64,000 bases of DNA from Bacteroidetes bacterium ADurb.Bin008 (GCA_002071445.1 MWFE01000021.1:16608-80607); one strand, 5' to 3'. Shown: positions 53,825-63,155, numbered from the stretch's first letter. Notes: generated by a model from the letters alone, not told the origin. Numbers and translations are program-made.

Positions 53825-54520
53825 TTAGATTAGATTGCGTTGCTGCGCAAGGTGGTAAATCTGGTTGACAATTTCATCTGTGCTGAGGGTTGAGCGATTC
53901 AGTATGACATCGAAAAGGTGTGAGTCGGGCATGTTCCCTCGGAAAAATTCCAAAAACGTTTCTCTCCGCTTGTCGGTCTCTTTAACGTTGCTAGACGCTT
54001 CGGCGAGGGATATGGAGTAACGTTTTTTTATTGCATTGACCCTCCAGTTGAACGGTGCAATCAGCTTGATATGGATGGAGCGCTTGATATGCCTGGCAAT
54101 CACACATCCTGCCCGCCCAACGATAATGGCATTGCCCTGCTCGGAGTAAGAACGTACTATTTGGGCAATCATCCTTTTTATCTGAATGTCACTCAGGTAC
54201 TTGTCCTTTGAGAAGATGGATACTAAATCGCCAAACATCGATTTTTGCTCAGCACCAAAAATATGCGATATTTCCTCAGGCTTGACTTCAAGGGCCCTTG
54301 CCGCCTCATAAAAGACCTGATGGCTGATGAACATCCATTCCTCCCTTTCACCGGTCAACTTTTTACACTCGTTAATCTTTTTGGCAAGCTTTTCGGCAAC
54401 CTCGCTGCCATAGCATCCATATTGCCTCGATATGGTAATCACGGGGCCAAGTTCGTGGACTATTTGTTCCTCCTTCCGACGAACCCTTTCGTGCATGTAT
54501 CGTAGAAAGAGATTTTCCAT
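53825..54520 (-). CDS. Cytidylate-kinase-like family protein
   Basis: The 231-residue protein belongs to the cytidylate-kinase-like group. The N-terminal region ELGPVITISRQYGCYGSEVAEKLAKK (24-49) holds a divergent P-loop (ISRQYGCYG, not GxxGxGKS). NAIIVGRAGCVIARHIK and LIAPFNWRVNAIKKRY follow, with LID-type SLAEASSNVKETDKRR. Members are abundant in Bacteroidota and Firmicutes and their substrate is not settled; it is not the housekeeping Cmk. The gene lies between the cyclophilin and EF-G-like genes on the same strand, 72 and 186 bases away. Confidence 0.8.
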   Translation of the reverse strand: MENLFLRYMHERVRRKEEQIVHELGPVITISRQYGCYGSEVAEKLAKKINECKKLTGEREEWMFISHQVFYEAARALEVKPEEISHIFGAEQKSMFGDLVSIFSKDKYLSDIQIKRMIAQIVRSYSEQGNAIIVGRAGCVIARHIKRSIHIKLIAPFNWRVNAIKKRYSISLAEASSNVKETDKRRETFLEFFRGNMPDSHLFDVILNRSTLSTDEIVNQIYHLAQQRNLI

Positions 54521-54648
54521 GGTTTTTTTCTTCTAAATATACAAAAAAATGAAGAAACGTGGCATTTATTACAACCTAATTTTATAAAGATTTCTTTATT
54601 GAGTGAGTTGGAATAGGCGTGAATAAAGGGCTATCACCGTTTAAGAGA

Positions 54649-54684
54649 GGAAAAAAAAGCCCCGGACATTTCAATCCGAGGCTT
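54649..54684 (-). terminator. Intrinsic terminator of EF-G-like gene
   Basis: On the minus strand AAGCCTCGGA-loop-TCCGGGGCTT (one mismatch) is followed by a T-run, 22 bases after the stop. Confidence 0.75.
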
Positions 54685-54706
54685 GTATTATGACTGATTA
54701 GCACGG

Positions 54707-56863
54707 CTAATCTTCCTCTTCCTCCTCTTCGTATGCCTTCAACAGTTTTTCCTGAACATCAGCCGGAACCTGTTCGTAGCTGGAAAATTTCATATCGTAA
54801 GTAGCCCGTCCGCTGGTTAGCGAGGATAATGCGGTAGAATACTTACTCAACTCTGCCAAAGGCGTTCTAGCCTTGATTACCTCGAATCCTTTTTTGCTAT
54901 CCATCCCAAGGATAATCGACCGTCTGTTCTGCAAATCGCTCATCACATCGCCCATTTTATCGGCAGGCACCAGCACTTCCACTTCGTAAATGGGTTCCAT
55001 AATCTTTGGTCCGGCTACTTTAAACGCATTCTTAAATGCATTGCGACCGGCCAGTTTGAAAGAGATCTCGTTGGAGTCAACCGGGTGCATTTTACCGTCG
55101 TAAACGGCCACGCGGATATCGCGTGCATAGGAGCCGGTAAGCGGACCTTCCTCCATTTTCTCCATCACACCCTTGAGGATGGCAGGGAGAAAACGTGCGT
55201 CGATGGAACCGCCCACGATGCAGTTGTAGAAAACCAATTTGCCGCCCCACTCCAGCTGAATTTCCTCTTTCCCGCGAACGCTGATGTTAATTTCCTTATT
55301 GTTTACCTTGTACTTCACAGGATCGGGTGCCCCCTCAACGTGGGGTTCGATAACCATGTGAACTTCGCCAAACTGTCCGGCTCCACCGCTCTGCTTCTTG
55401 TGACGATAGTCAGCCTGGGCAATCTTGGTAATGGTTTCGCGATAGGGAATCTTGGGAGGAATAAATTCCACATCAATCTTGTAGAGGTTGAGCAGCTGCC
55501 ATTTCAGAATGTTGAGGTGGTGTTCGCCCTGTCCGTGGACGATAATCTGCTTCAGCTCTTTTGAGTATTCAATGATAATGGTTGGATCCTCCTGATGTGC
55601 CCTGCTGAGGTATTCGCCCAGCTTTTCCGTATCCGATTCGTTTTTGGCCTTGATGGCTGTCCTGAACTTGGAGTTGGGAAATGTCATGGTCCCAAAATCA
55701 ATGGATTTGCCGGGAGCACAAAGGGTGTGATTTGTTTTGGTATTTTTAAGTTTTACAGTGGCTCCGATGTCACCGGCTACCAGTTCAGTAACTTTATTAC
55801 GGGTTTTACCGGCCACAACGAACAACTGCGATACCCTCTCCTTGCCATCGTTGGTAGTGTTTACCATATCCATTGCCTCGGTAATTTTGCCCGAAACCAC
55901 TTTGAAGTAGTTAATTTCGCCTATGTGCTGCTCAACGGCTGTTTTGAAAACGAAAAGCGATGCGGGATCATTAACGGCACATTTCACCTCTTTACCATCA
56001 ACCGTTTTCTCGGCAGGCATTTTATCGGGTGATGGGCCAACATTGATGATGAAATCAAGCAGGCGGTTGATGCCTATGTTGCGTTTGCTCGAAATGCAGA
56101 ATACCGGGAACAGCCCCCTAGACAGCAGGCCGATTCGTATCCCCTGATGCATCTCCGCTTCCGACAGGGTGCCCTGATCGAAGAATTTTTCCATGAGGCT
56201 TTCGTCGTTCTCGGCTGCGGTTTCAATAAGGGCATTATTCATTTCTGTGGCTTTATCCATCTCTTCGGCAGGTATATCAAGCTCTTCACATTCACCCGAC
56301 TCGCCTTTGTAGCGGTACATCTTCATGGAGATCAAATCGATGAAGGCATTGAAGTCGCTCCCTGCGTTAACAGGATATTGAACGGGGGTTACCTTAGGCC
56401 CAAAGCTTACTTTGAGAGAATCAATGGTTTGCTCAAAATTAGCCTTGTCGTGATCCAGTTGATTCACCGCAAAAATGATGGGTTTGTGGAGCCTTTCGGC
56501 ATGACGGCCGAAAATTTCGGTACCCACTTCAACGCCATACTGGGAGTTGACAACCATTACTCCCATGTCAACAGGCCTCATGGCCGAAATGACGCCACCA
56601 ACGAAGTCATCGGACCCCGGTGTGTCTATTATGTTGATTTTATGACCGTTAAATTCGGTGTAGAGTACGGTGGAAAAAATTGAACGTTGGTTCTGCTGCT
56701 CAATTTCGGTATAGTCCGAAACGGTACTTTTGGCTTCAATGGTCCCCTTACGTTCAATAACCTTGCCTGCAAACATCATACTCTCGGCAAGAATGGTCTT
56801 CCCTGCACCGGTATTGCCCAGTAAGGCTATGTTTCTGATCTGATCTGTTTGATAGGTTTTCAT
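54707..56863 (-). CDS. EF-G-like translational GTPase
   Basis: The ATG at 56863 (MKTYQTDQIRNIALLGN) fits the family better than the upstream one at 56890; the product is 718 residues. G1 is GNTGAGKT (16-23), G3 DTPGSDDF, G4 NQLDHDKA, followed by domains II-V (FKVVSGKITEAMD; RRSIILGMDSKKG). Switch I is altered: canonical EF-G has RGITI, here it reads QRSIF. The C-terminus is an acidic EEEEEED tail. It is therefore an accessory EF-G type (EF-G2 or related to ribosome-protection GTPases), not obviously the elongation factor itself. A second, canonical EF-G should be encoded elsewhere. It has its own promoter and terminator. Confidence 0.87.
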   Translation of the reverse strand: MKTYQTDQIRNIALLGNTGAGKTILAESMMFAGKVIERKGTIEAKSTVSDYTEIEQQNQRSIFSTVLYTEFNGHKINIIDTPGSDDFVGGVISAMRPVDMGVMVVNSQYGVEVGTEIFGRHAERLHKPIIFAVNQLDHDKANFEQTIDSLKVSFGPKVTPVQYPVNAGSDFNAFIDLISMKMYRYKGESGECEELDIPAEEMDKATEMNNALIETAAENDESLMEKFFDQGTLSEAEMHQGIRIGLLSRGLFPVFCISSKRNIGINRLLDFIINVGPSPDKMPAEKTVDGKEVKCAVNDPASLFVFKTAVEQHIGEINYFKVVSGKITEAMDMVNTTNDGKERVSQLFVVAGKTRNKVTELVAGDIGATVKLKNTKTNHTLCAPGKSIDFGTMTFPNSKFRTAIKAKNESDTEKLGEYLSRAHQEDPTIIIEYSKELKQIIVHGQGEHHLNILKWQLLNLYKIDVEFIPPKIPYRETITKIAQADYRHKKQSGGAGQFGEVHMVIEPHVEGAPDPVKYKVNNKEINISVRGKEEIQLEWGGKLVFYNCIVGGSIDARFLPAILKGVMEKMEEGPLTGSYARDIRVAVYDGKMHPVDSNEISFKLAGRNAFKNAFKVAGPKIMEPIYEVEVLVPADKMGDVMSDLQNRRSIILGMDSKKGFEVIKARTPLAELSKYSTALSSLTSGRATYDMKFSSYEQVPADVQEKLLKAYEEEEEED

Positions 56864-56941
56864 GTAACTTGCTTTATGGCTGTTTAACAATCTATTCTAT
56901 ATGGTTTTACGTTTCGTGGTAATCGGTTAAAAAAAAGTCCC

Positions 56942-56971
56942 CAAAAATACTAAAATTTTGTATTATACAAA
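56942..56971 (-). promoter_or_regulatory. Promoter of EF-G-like gene
   Basis: Minus-strand TTTG (56971-56968), 18 bases, TATTTTTG (56949-56942), about 78 bases before the ATG. Confidence 0.6.
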
Positions 56972-56975
56972 TATT

Positions 56976-56995
56976 GTTTGTTATTGATAACAAAC
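56976..56995. promoter_or_regulatory. 20-bp palindrome upstream of EF-G-like promoter
   Basis: GTTTGTTATTGATAACAAAC has perfect 9-bp arms around TG. It lies just upstream of the -33 element of the EF-G-like gene and 4 bases downstream of the purF-like stop, so it could be an operator or a transcript-end hairpin; it lacks a T-run. Confidence 0.4.
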
Positions 56996-56999
56996 CGGT

Positions 57000-58916
57000 T
57001 TAAATGGAATGTGAACTTCTGCCCGATTTTTGGCTTCGGCCTTCGATAAAGTTGATGAAAGAATTCGTAACCACTTTATTCCCTCCGGCGGTGGGATATC
57101 GACCGGTAAAGTACCAGTCGCCTTTATCATTTGGGCATGCCAAATGAAGATTCTCAATGGTTTGGAATACAATTTTCACCTTGGATCTGATACCCCTTGG
57201 CGAAATGATTTGCGCTATTTTATCGGAAATCTGTAACGGGGTAAAAGGTTTGTATATGTCGGTTACATAGTTCACCATTTCTTCCTTTGGCAAGTTTTGC
57301 TGTGCTTTACACTTATTGTACACGGAGTTTATGACGCTTTCCCTTCCACTCTCTTTCAGCAGCTCAATGGCCGCGCGGAATGCTGCAAATTCGCCTAAAT
57401 TGCCCATGTCGATACCATAACAATCGGGGTACCTTACCTGGGGCGAAGATGAGACCACAACGATTGATTTGGGATTAAGGCGATCGAGAATGCGGAGTAT
57501 GCTTTCTCTCAGAGTAGTCCCCCGAACAATGGAGTCGTCAATTACAACCAGATTGTCCACCCCCTCGCGAATGGTACCGTAGGTGATATCGTAAACGTGC
57601 CCTACCAGATCGTCGCGACCCTTTTCTTCGGAGATGAAGGTGCGCAGTTTAACGTCTTTCACGGCAATTTTCTCCACCCTTGGGCGTGGCGAAATGATTG
57701 CTTCGATTTGACCCTCGGTCAGGGAACCATTCCCTTTTTTAATCATGTGTGCCTTTTCCTTAAGCATATAATCTTCCACGCCTTTGAGCATGCCATAGAA
57801 TGCCGTTTCGGCTGTATTGGGTATGAACGAGAAAACGGTATTCTCAAGGTCGTACTCAATGGTTTCGAGGATTGATGGCGTTAAGAGTTCTCCAAGTTTT
57901 ATCCTTTCGCGATAGATATCCCTGTCCGTTCCACGGGAGAAGTATATGCGTTCGAATGAGCACGATTTGCGCTGTTGAGGCACTCTTACCTCTTGCATGT
58001 CAACGCTTCCGTTGCGTTTAATCACAAGCGCATAGCCCGGCTTTATCTCGTTAACCACATCAGTGCTGACATTCATTACGGTTTGTATAACCGGGCGTTC
58101 CGAGGCGGCTACCACAATTTCGTCGTCGGCATAGTAAAAGGCCGATCGGATACCCCACGGATCGCGGCATACGAATGCATCGCCGTGCCCAACCAGGCCG
58201 GCAAGCACATACCCCCCGTCGAAATCTTTTGTGGAGTCCTGTAGTATTTTCCCCAGATTCATGTTATCGGCAATTAGGTTGCTGATTTCACGGTTTTCAA
58301 TGCCTTCGTTTTTGTACTGCCTGAAAAGCTGCTGATTCTCCTCGTCCAGGAAATGCCCAAGTTTCTCCAAAACGGTAACCATATCGGAGTAGTCTTTGGG
58401 GTGTTGGCCAAGTTCAACCAGCTTTTGAAACAGTTCGTCCACGTTGGTCATGTTGAAATTCCCTGCCAATACCAACGTCCGCGATTTCCAGTTATTCTCC
58501 CGCATTACGGGCTGTACGTAATCGATGATGTTATTCCCATAGGTCCCATAGCGTAAATGCCCAAGGTACAGCTCGGCTGCAAACGGAACGTTCTCCTTTG
58601 CCCAGGCGGCATCGTTGAGCAATTTGGGTTTTTCCCTCCACGGTGCAAATCCGGAATGAATGGCATCGAATACCTCGCTGATTGCAGATGGGGAATTGCT
58701 ACGCATCCTGTCGATGTAACGATATCCGGGCTTAAGGCCAAGTTTAACGCTTGCTGCCCCTGCACCATCCTGCCCTCTGTTGCGCTGCTTTTCCATTAAC
58801 AGGTAAAGCTTTTGTAGGCCGTACATCCAGTTTCCGTATTTCAACTGGTAGTACTCCAATGGCTTAAGCAGCCTGATTAGGGCAATTCCACATTCATGTT
58901 TTAGCTGGTCCGACAT
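57000..58916 (-). CDS. purF: Amidophosphoribosyltransferase (PurF family, Bacteroidota type)
   Basis: The 638-residue class II amidotransferase starts with MSDQLKHECGIALIRL; in PurF the propeptide is removed to free the catalytic Cys, here Cys9. The glutaminase domain has KQRNRGQDGAGAASVKLG, LGHLRYGTYG and LAGNFNMTN. The C-terminal PRPP domain carries VVIDDSIVRGTTLRES (about 457-472) and SSPQVRYPDCYGIDMG. It would make phosphoribosylamine, the first purine step. It is longer than E. coli PurF (505 residues), and this length class in Bacteroidota often coexists with a shorter PurF, so a paralogue is possible. The catalytic residues look intact. Confidence 0.87.
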   Translation of the reverse strand: MSDQLKHECGIALIRLLKPLEYYQLKYGNWMYGLQKLYLLMEKQRNRGQDGAGAASVKLGLKPGYRYIDRMRSNSPSAISEVFDAIHSGFAPWREKPKLLNDAAWAKENVPFAAELYLGHLRYGTYGNNIIDYVQPVMRENNWKSRTLVLAGNFNMTNVDELFQKLVELGQHPKDYSDMVTVLEKLGHFLDEENQQLFRQYKNEGIENREISNLIADNMNLGKILQDSTKDFDGGYVLAGLVGHGDAFVCRDPWGIRSAFYYADDEIVVAASERPVIQTVMNVSTDVVNEIKPGYALVIKRNGSVDMQEVRVPQQRKSCSFERIYFSRGTDRDIYRERIKLGELLTPSILETIEYDLENTVFSFIPNTAETAFYGMLKGVEDYMLKEKAHMIKKGNGSLTEGQIEAIISPRPRVEKIAVKDVKLRTFISEEKGRDDLVGHVYDITYGTIREGVDNLVVIDDSIVRGTTLRESILRILDRLNPKSIVVVSSSPQVRYPDCYGIDMGNLGEFAAFRAAIELLKESGRESVINSVYNKCKAQQNLPKEEMVNYVTDIYKPFTPLQISDKIAQIISPRGIRSKVKIVFQTIENLHLACPNDKGDWYFTGRYPTAGGNKVVTNSFINFIEGRSQKSGRSSHSI

Positions 58917-59040
58917 AAGGTGAAATGAACTATAATGCTGAACAACCTTTTCTCCGATACCCTTCTGATTAACGATTTCTTACCATTCTTCATACCCAAT
59001 GCATTTTCGCTAACCCTTAAAGAGAGCAAGTGCCGATAAT

Positions 59041-59066
59041 AAAAGGCCACGAACCTTCGGGGCTTC
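59041..59066 (-). terminator. Possible terminator of SPOR gene
   Basis: Minus-strand AAGCCCCGAAGGTTCGTGG then CCTTTTATT folds with one mismatch; it lies 69 bases after the stop. The rest of the 58917-59134 spacer has nothing else recognisable. Confidence 0.45.
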
Positions 59067-59134
59067 TGCTGTTGATTTGGTATTGCTCAATGGGGTAAGC
59101 ATAAGCCGGCATGGTATGAGTATCAACACATAAG

Positions 59135-59608
59135 TTAGTTAAGAGCAGGAAAACTTATCCACTCGGCCACGATGAACGCCTTGGGATACTTTCGTTCAAT
59201 TGTTTTCAAAAACTTCAACGCCTCATCACGGGTTCTGAAATCGCCGACCGATACTTTGTAATAGGGGCTGTCGAAAGTCCGGTAAACTGCAATTCCGGGG
59301 TAATTCTCCATGAATTCATCCATTGTCTCCTGCGAGACGGTTCGCGACTGTTGCCCTAAATCAAAATATATTCTTATGCGGAACCCTTGCATTCCCGGCT
59401 TAGAGGCATTGCGTATGTAGTATTCGTTAAGAAGGTTGGCTATGACCATGTCCTGGTTTATGGTTATTTTGCCCATTTCGGGATCGAAGGTTTCCAGCCG
59501 TTGAACTATTCCGTACTGATCCTGTGCGGGGGAAGTAAAAGGCGCAAGCCCTATAATTAAAAGCAGAGCGCATACTGAAAACAACCAACGACCGGATATT
59601 CTGCTCAT
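59135..59608 (-). CDS. SPOR-domain protein, exported
   Basis: The 157-residue protein has an N-terminal signal peptide (1-29, ends FTSPAQ). The C-terminal 80 residues form a SPOR domain (FRIRIYFDLGQQSRTV, VYRTFDSPYYKVSVGDF, RDEALKFLKTIERKYPKAFIV), which binds denuded septal peptidoglycan. The short middle part (31-75) has no known motif. It probably has a cell-division or wall-binding role at the periplasm. A consensus promoter lies in front. Confidence 0.86.
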   Translation of the reverse strand: MSRISGRWLFSVCALLLIIGLAPFTSPAQDQYGIVQRLETFDPEMGKITINQDMVIANLLNEYYIRNASKPGMQGFRIRIYFDLGQQSRTVSQETMDEFMENYPGIAVYRTFDSPYYKVSVGDFRTRDEALKFLKTIERKYPKAFIVAEWISFPALN

Positions 59609-59655
59609 ATAATGTTGAATAAATGGTAAGATTAAATCAACTAAAAACAGACGCG

Positions 59656-59689
59656 CAAATTTACAACTTTTGAATTAGAGATTTACAAA
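59656..59689 (-). promoter_or_regulatory. Promoter of SPOR gene
   Basis: Minus-strand TTTG (59689-59686), 22 bases, TAAATTTG (59663-59656), 47 bases before the ATG. Confidence 0.55.
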
Positions 59690-59759
59690 AATATCCCACA
59701 ATTGCTTATTATTTTCTATACGATGCCAACGGCCGATACGAAATGAATAATCAGTTGAT

Positions 59760-60242
59760 TTATAGAGAATTCTTCAAATTCATGAACGGCTGACGTGCAA
59801 TGGTAATCTTACGTCGAACGGGAAACGATTTCCCTTTGATGTATCCCTCCACTTCAATCCTGTCCAAAAAATTATCCCATGATCCGGAGGTGAACAATTT
59901 AAATGCATCGGCTATGGTAATTAATTCAATCTCAACGGGTATGCTGTAGGGTTTCCTTGAGCAGGGGATCAACTTAACGTGGTCGGTAATGCGAAAATCG
60001 CCAAGCGCTCTTTCGTTCATCCACACCTTGAACTCTATATCGGTAATGGAAATCTTGCGGGTGTTGGGGTTGTCAATTACCACTTCGAGGTTTAGCATTA
60101 TCTTGTTCTTTTTAAGCCCCTTCAGCTTTACCTCATCAATGCTCTTTATGCTAATGTCATTAATTTTCCCGCATCCTGTTAAGAGTAAAAAGGCTATGGG
60201 GATGAGTAAGCTGATGACCTTTGAAAAATATCTGCCGTTCAT
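59760..60242 (-). CDS. LEA-type-2-like lipoprotein
   Basis: The ATG at 60242 (MNGRYFSKVISLLIP) begins a lipoprotein signal with lipobox LLTGC (lipid Cys24); a start at 60284 has no signal in front. The product is 160 residues. The mature part (LKKNKIMLNLEVVIDNPNTRKISITDIEFKVW) has the NPN-centred beta pattern of the LEA-type-2 (water-stress/hypersensitive response) fold, which in bacterial lipoproteins binds hydrophobic partners. The function is unknown; it may be anchored in the inner or outer membrane. Confidence 0.78.
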   Translation of the reverse strand: MNGRYFSKVISLLIPIAFLLLTGCGKINDISIKSIDEVKLKGLKKNKIMLNLEVVIDNPNTRKISITDIEFKVWMNERALGDFRITDHVKLIPCSRKPYSIPVEIELITIADAFKLFTSGSWDNFLDRIEVEGYIKGKSFPVRRKITIARQPFMNLKNSL

Positions 60243-60388
60243 AATTTTTGGTTTCAATGGTAAAGAATAACAGGTTATGAGCATGCTTGCAAGCCCGATG
60301 CCAAGGTATGATAAATAGGATTAAGGGAATTTATTTTAATTCTTTTTAGCTCTCAACGTTCAATCAGCCGATAATCGTTCGGGTTGCT

Positions 60389-61138
60389 TCAACTCTCCTT
60401 CTCCATGGCGCTGAGCAGCTCCTCTGTCATCTCAATGTTGTGGTACACATTCTGCACATCGTCATTGTCCTCAAACTCCTCAATCAGCTTAAGGACTTTC
60501 ATGGCTGCTTGCACATCCATACGCTTGTAATCGTTGGGGATGCGTTGTAACCCGGCATTCTCTGCAACAATGCCCAGCTCATCCAGCTTTTTCTGCATCT
60601 TTCCGAAATCCTCCATGGCAGTGTACACCTCAAAGATGTCGTCATTAACCTCAATCTCCTCGGCTCCTGCATCGATCAGCTCAAGTTCGAGCTCATCCTG
60701 CTCAAAATTACCCTTGCTAAAGGTGAACACCCCCTTTCGTTCGAACAGGTAGCTGAGCGAACCGTTGGTTCCCAATGTACCACCCCGCTTGGTAAAAATT
60801 GAACGAATGGCGCTAACCGTGCGGTTGTTATTGTCGGTTAAACACTCAACGAAAATGGGGGCACCCTCGGGCCCATGCCCTTCAAACGTCATCTCTTGCA
60901 GGTCGGCACCTTCCTTATCCGCCTTGTTAATGGCCCTCTGGATATTCTCCTTGGGCATGTTTACTCCCTTGGCGTTGTTTATGGCAAGCCGTAAACGGGG
61001 GTTCCCATCCGGATCGGGCCCGCCTTCCTTAACGGCAATGGTTATTTCCTTGGTAATCCGGCTGAATGCTTTCGATCGTTTGGCATCTGCTGCCCCTTTT
61101 TTTCTTTTTATGGTTGACCATTTACTGTGTCCGGACAT
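60389..61138 (-). CDS. YebC/PmpR-family protein
   Basis: The 249-residue cytosolic protein opens with the hallmark MSGHSKWSTIKRKKGAADAKRSK. RLRLAINNAKGVNMPKENIQRAI and the Glu-rich domain 3 follow, including EGHGPEGAPIFVECLTDN. The family was annotated as transcription regulators; recent work also ties YebC to translation of proline-rich stretches. The length is typical. The miaB gene is divergent with a 182-base spacer that holds the two promoters. Confidence 0.95.
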   Translation of the reverse strand: MSGHSKWSTIKRKKGAADAKRSKAFSRITKEITIAVKEGGPDPDGNPRLRLAINNAKGVNMPKENIQRAINKADKEGADLQEMTFEGHGPEGAPIFVECLTDNNNRTVSAIRSIFTKRGGTLGTNGSLSYLFERKGVFTFSKGNFEQDELELELIDAGAEEIEVNDDIFEVYTAMEDFGKMQKKLDELGIVAENAGLQRIPNDYKRMDVQAAMKVLKLIEEFEDNDDVQNVYHNIEMTEELLSAMEKES

Positions 61139-61199
61139 GGTGATGTAAAGTATTTTAAGTGATAGAAATGGATAAAACTGTTTTTTATTCTTGCAACAT

Positions 61200-61207
61200 C
61201 AAAAGTA
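61200..61207 (-). promoter_or_regulatory. -7 box of yebC-family gene
   Basis: Minus-strand TACTTTTG matches TAnnTTTG, 61 bases before the ATG. Confidence 0.45.
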
Positions 61208-61288
61208 GCGATTTTTTTAGTTTTTTAAAAATTTTTACTACCGCTGAGGCAGAACCTCGGCAGGTGGATTCGAAAAAAATAATTGAAT

Positions 61289-61296
61289 TACCTTTG
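61289..61296 (+). promoter_or_regulatory. -7 box of miaB
   Basis: TACCTTTG matches TAnnTTTG, 24 bases before the ATG at 61321. Confidence 0.5.
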
Positions 61297-61320
61297 CACA
61301 AATTTTAACTCATTGGCCAA

Positions 61321-62697
61321 ATGCTTTTGGAACAAAATAGCGGGTCGGGCTATACGAACAGAACGCAGTCCAACGGAAGGGTTTATATAGAAACCTATGG
61401 TTGTCAGATGAACGTGAGCGATAGCGAAGTTGTTGCTTCCATACTACAGTCCAATGGCTACTCATTGACATCTAAGCTTGATGAGGCCGACGTGATCCTT
61501 GTGAATACATGCTCCATTAGGGACAATGCCGAGGAGAGGGTGTGGGGGCGGCTTGATGTTTTCCGTCAGTATAAAAGGCGGAACCCTTCGGTTATAGTTG
61601 GTGTGCTGGGGTGTATGGGCGAAAGGCTAAAGGACAGTTTTTTTGATAAAAAAAATCTGGTGGATATCGTTGCCGGCCCCGATGCCTACAGGGAATTACC
61701 GGTGTTGCTGAGATTGGCCGAAGAGGGGCAGAGTGGCATAAATGTATTGCTGTCGCGGGAGGAGACCTATGCCGACATCAGCCCTGTGCGGTTGGATAAG
61801 AACGGCGTTTCGGCCTTTGTTTCCATTATGCGAGGCTGTAATAACATGTGCTCGTATTGCGTGGTCCCGTACGTTCGGGGGGCTGAAAGAAGCCGCGATC
61901 CCGAAACCATAGTTCGTGAGGTGAAGGAGTTGATTGACGATGGCTACCGCGAGGTAACGCTGCTTGGGCAGAATGTTAACAGTTACCATTGGACTGTTGA
62001 AAACGGAGGTCTGGTCAGTTTCGCCAAACTTTTGGAGATGGTGGCAAAAATAAATCCAACGCTGCGCGTTCGCTATTCCACCTCGCATCCCAAAGATCTG
62101 TCGGACGAGGTTCTGCAGACCATGGCACGATTTGGTAATATTTGCAGCCATATCCACCTTCCTGTGCAGTCCGGATCATCGCGCATACTCAAGCTGATGA
62201 ATAGGGGATATACCCGCGAATATTACATGGGCAGGGTAGAGGCCATCCGCCGGATTTTGCCCGATTGTGCCATATCTACCGATGTCATCGCCGGCTTTTG
62301 CTCCGAAACGGATGCTGATCACCGTGAAACCCTCTCCCTTATGCAGTGGGCAAACTTCGATTTTGCCTATATGTTTAAATACTCCGAGCGGCCCAATACA
62401 AAAGCTGCCCGCCGCCTGCCCGACGATGTTCCCGATGAAACGAAAGCCCGAAGGCTGACGGAGATAATTGCACTACAGGGCAAACTTTCGGAACAGAGTA
62501 AGAAAAAGGATGTGGGTAAAACCTTTGAAGTGTTGATAGAAGGGGTTTCAAAGAAATCGGATCAGCATTTTTATGGCCGTACTTCGCAGAATAAGGTAGT
62601 GGTTTTCCCAAAAGGCAATTCGGGGATAGGCGATTTTGTGAAGGTAGCCATATTAAAATCCACACCGGCTACCCTCATCGGCGAAATGGTTTTATAG
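61321..62697 (+). CDS. miaB: tRNA-2-methylthio-N6-dimethylallyladenosine synthase
   Basis: The 458-residue radical-SAM methylthiotransferase acts on i6A37 of tRNAs that read UNN codons. The auxiliary cluster Cys28 (ETYGCQMN), Cys64 (NTCSIRDN) and Cys98 (GCMGER) and the radical-SAM triad Cys173-x3-Cys177-x2-Cys180 (RGCNNMCSYCVVPY) are all present. The C-terminal TRAM domain (about 393-458; FEVLIEGVSKKSDQHFYGR) binds tRNA. The length is normal. The start fits the -7 box at 61289. It stands alone, divergent from the yebC gene. Confidence 0.96.
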   Translation: MLLEQNSGSGYTNRTQSNGRVYIETYGCQMNVSDSEVVASILQSNGYSLTSKLDEADVILVNTCSIRDNAEERVWGRLDVFRQYKRRNPSVIVGVLGCMGERLKDSFFDKKNLVDIVAGPDAYRELPVLLRLAEEGQSGINVLLSREETYADISPVRLDKNGVSAFVSIMRGCNNMCSYCVVPYVRGAERSRDPETIVREVKELIDDGYREVTLLGQNVNSYHWTVENGGLVSFAKLLEMVAKINPTLRVRYSTSHPKDLSDEVLQTMARFGNICSHIHLPVQSGSSRILKLMNRGYTREYYMGRVEAIRRILPDCAISTDVIAGFCSETDADHRETLSLMQWANFDFAYMFKYSERPNTKAARRLPDDVPDETKARRLTEIIALQGKLSEQSKKKDVGKTFEVLIEGVSKKSDQHFYGRTSQNKVVVFPKGNSGIGDFVKVAILKSTPATLIGEMVL

Positions 62698-62835
62698 CAT
62701 TGTTCCGAAGAGTTTTTGCGGCTATAAGTTGTTGTCAGTTTGCTGTTAATCTACATTTTCCGTGCTTTTGCCACACATAATCCGGATGTTTGCCTATGTT
62801 TTTTGGCATTTGGTCAAAAAAAAATCTTGAATATA

Positions 62836-62868
62836 TTGTCAAATAAATCAAATAATATTGTATATTTG
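62836..62868 (+). promoter_or_regulatory. Promoter of small lipoprotein gene
   Basis: TTG (62836-62838), 22 bases, TATATTTG (62861-62868), 33 bases before the ATG at 62902. Confidence 0.6.
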
Positions 62869-62901
62869 TTGCACAGTACAATAAAACCAAACCATTAGAC
62901 T

Positions 62902-63075
62902 ATGAAAAGACTTTCGTATTTCCTTGTAGTTGCTGGGTTGTTTGCTTTTGTATCATGCAGTTCGCCAGCAGAAAAAAAGGTGGAAAAAGTTGAAGAGGCC
63001 ACCGAAGAGGTAGTAGAGCAGGACACTGTAGCTGCCGATCAGGTGGAAGAAAATGTTGAGGAAGTTGTAGAATAA
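62902..63075 (+). CDS. Small acidic lipoprotein
   Basis: The 57-codon ORF begins ATG at 62902 and ends TAA at 63073-63075. The N-terminus MKRLSYFLVVAGLFAFVSC is a lipoprotein signal with lipid Cys19. The mature part is almost only Glu, Val, Lys and Asp (VEKVEEATEEVVEQ, VEENVEEVVE), probably one short helical rod. It has a full promoter in front and a strong terminator behind, so it should be expressed. The function is unknown. Confidence 0.82.
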   Translation: MKRLSYFLVVAGLFAFVSCSSPAEKKVEKVEEATEEVVEQDTVAADQVEENVEEVVE

Positions 63076-63112
63076 TTCCCCTCGCATTCTCACCCTAAAA
63101 CCTGAAACTTAC

Positions 63113-63155
63113 AAAACAGCCTGATGCATCGGTGTATCGGGCTGTTTTGTTTTTG
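63113..63155 (+). terminator. Intrinsic terminator of small lipoprotein gene
   Basis: AAAACAGCCTGAT pairs with ATCGGGCTGTTTT (one G-T pair), followed by GTTTTTG, 37 bases after the stop. Confidence 0.8.
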
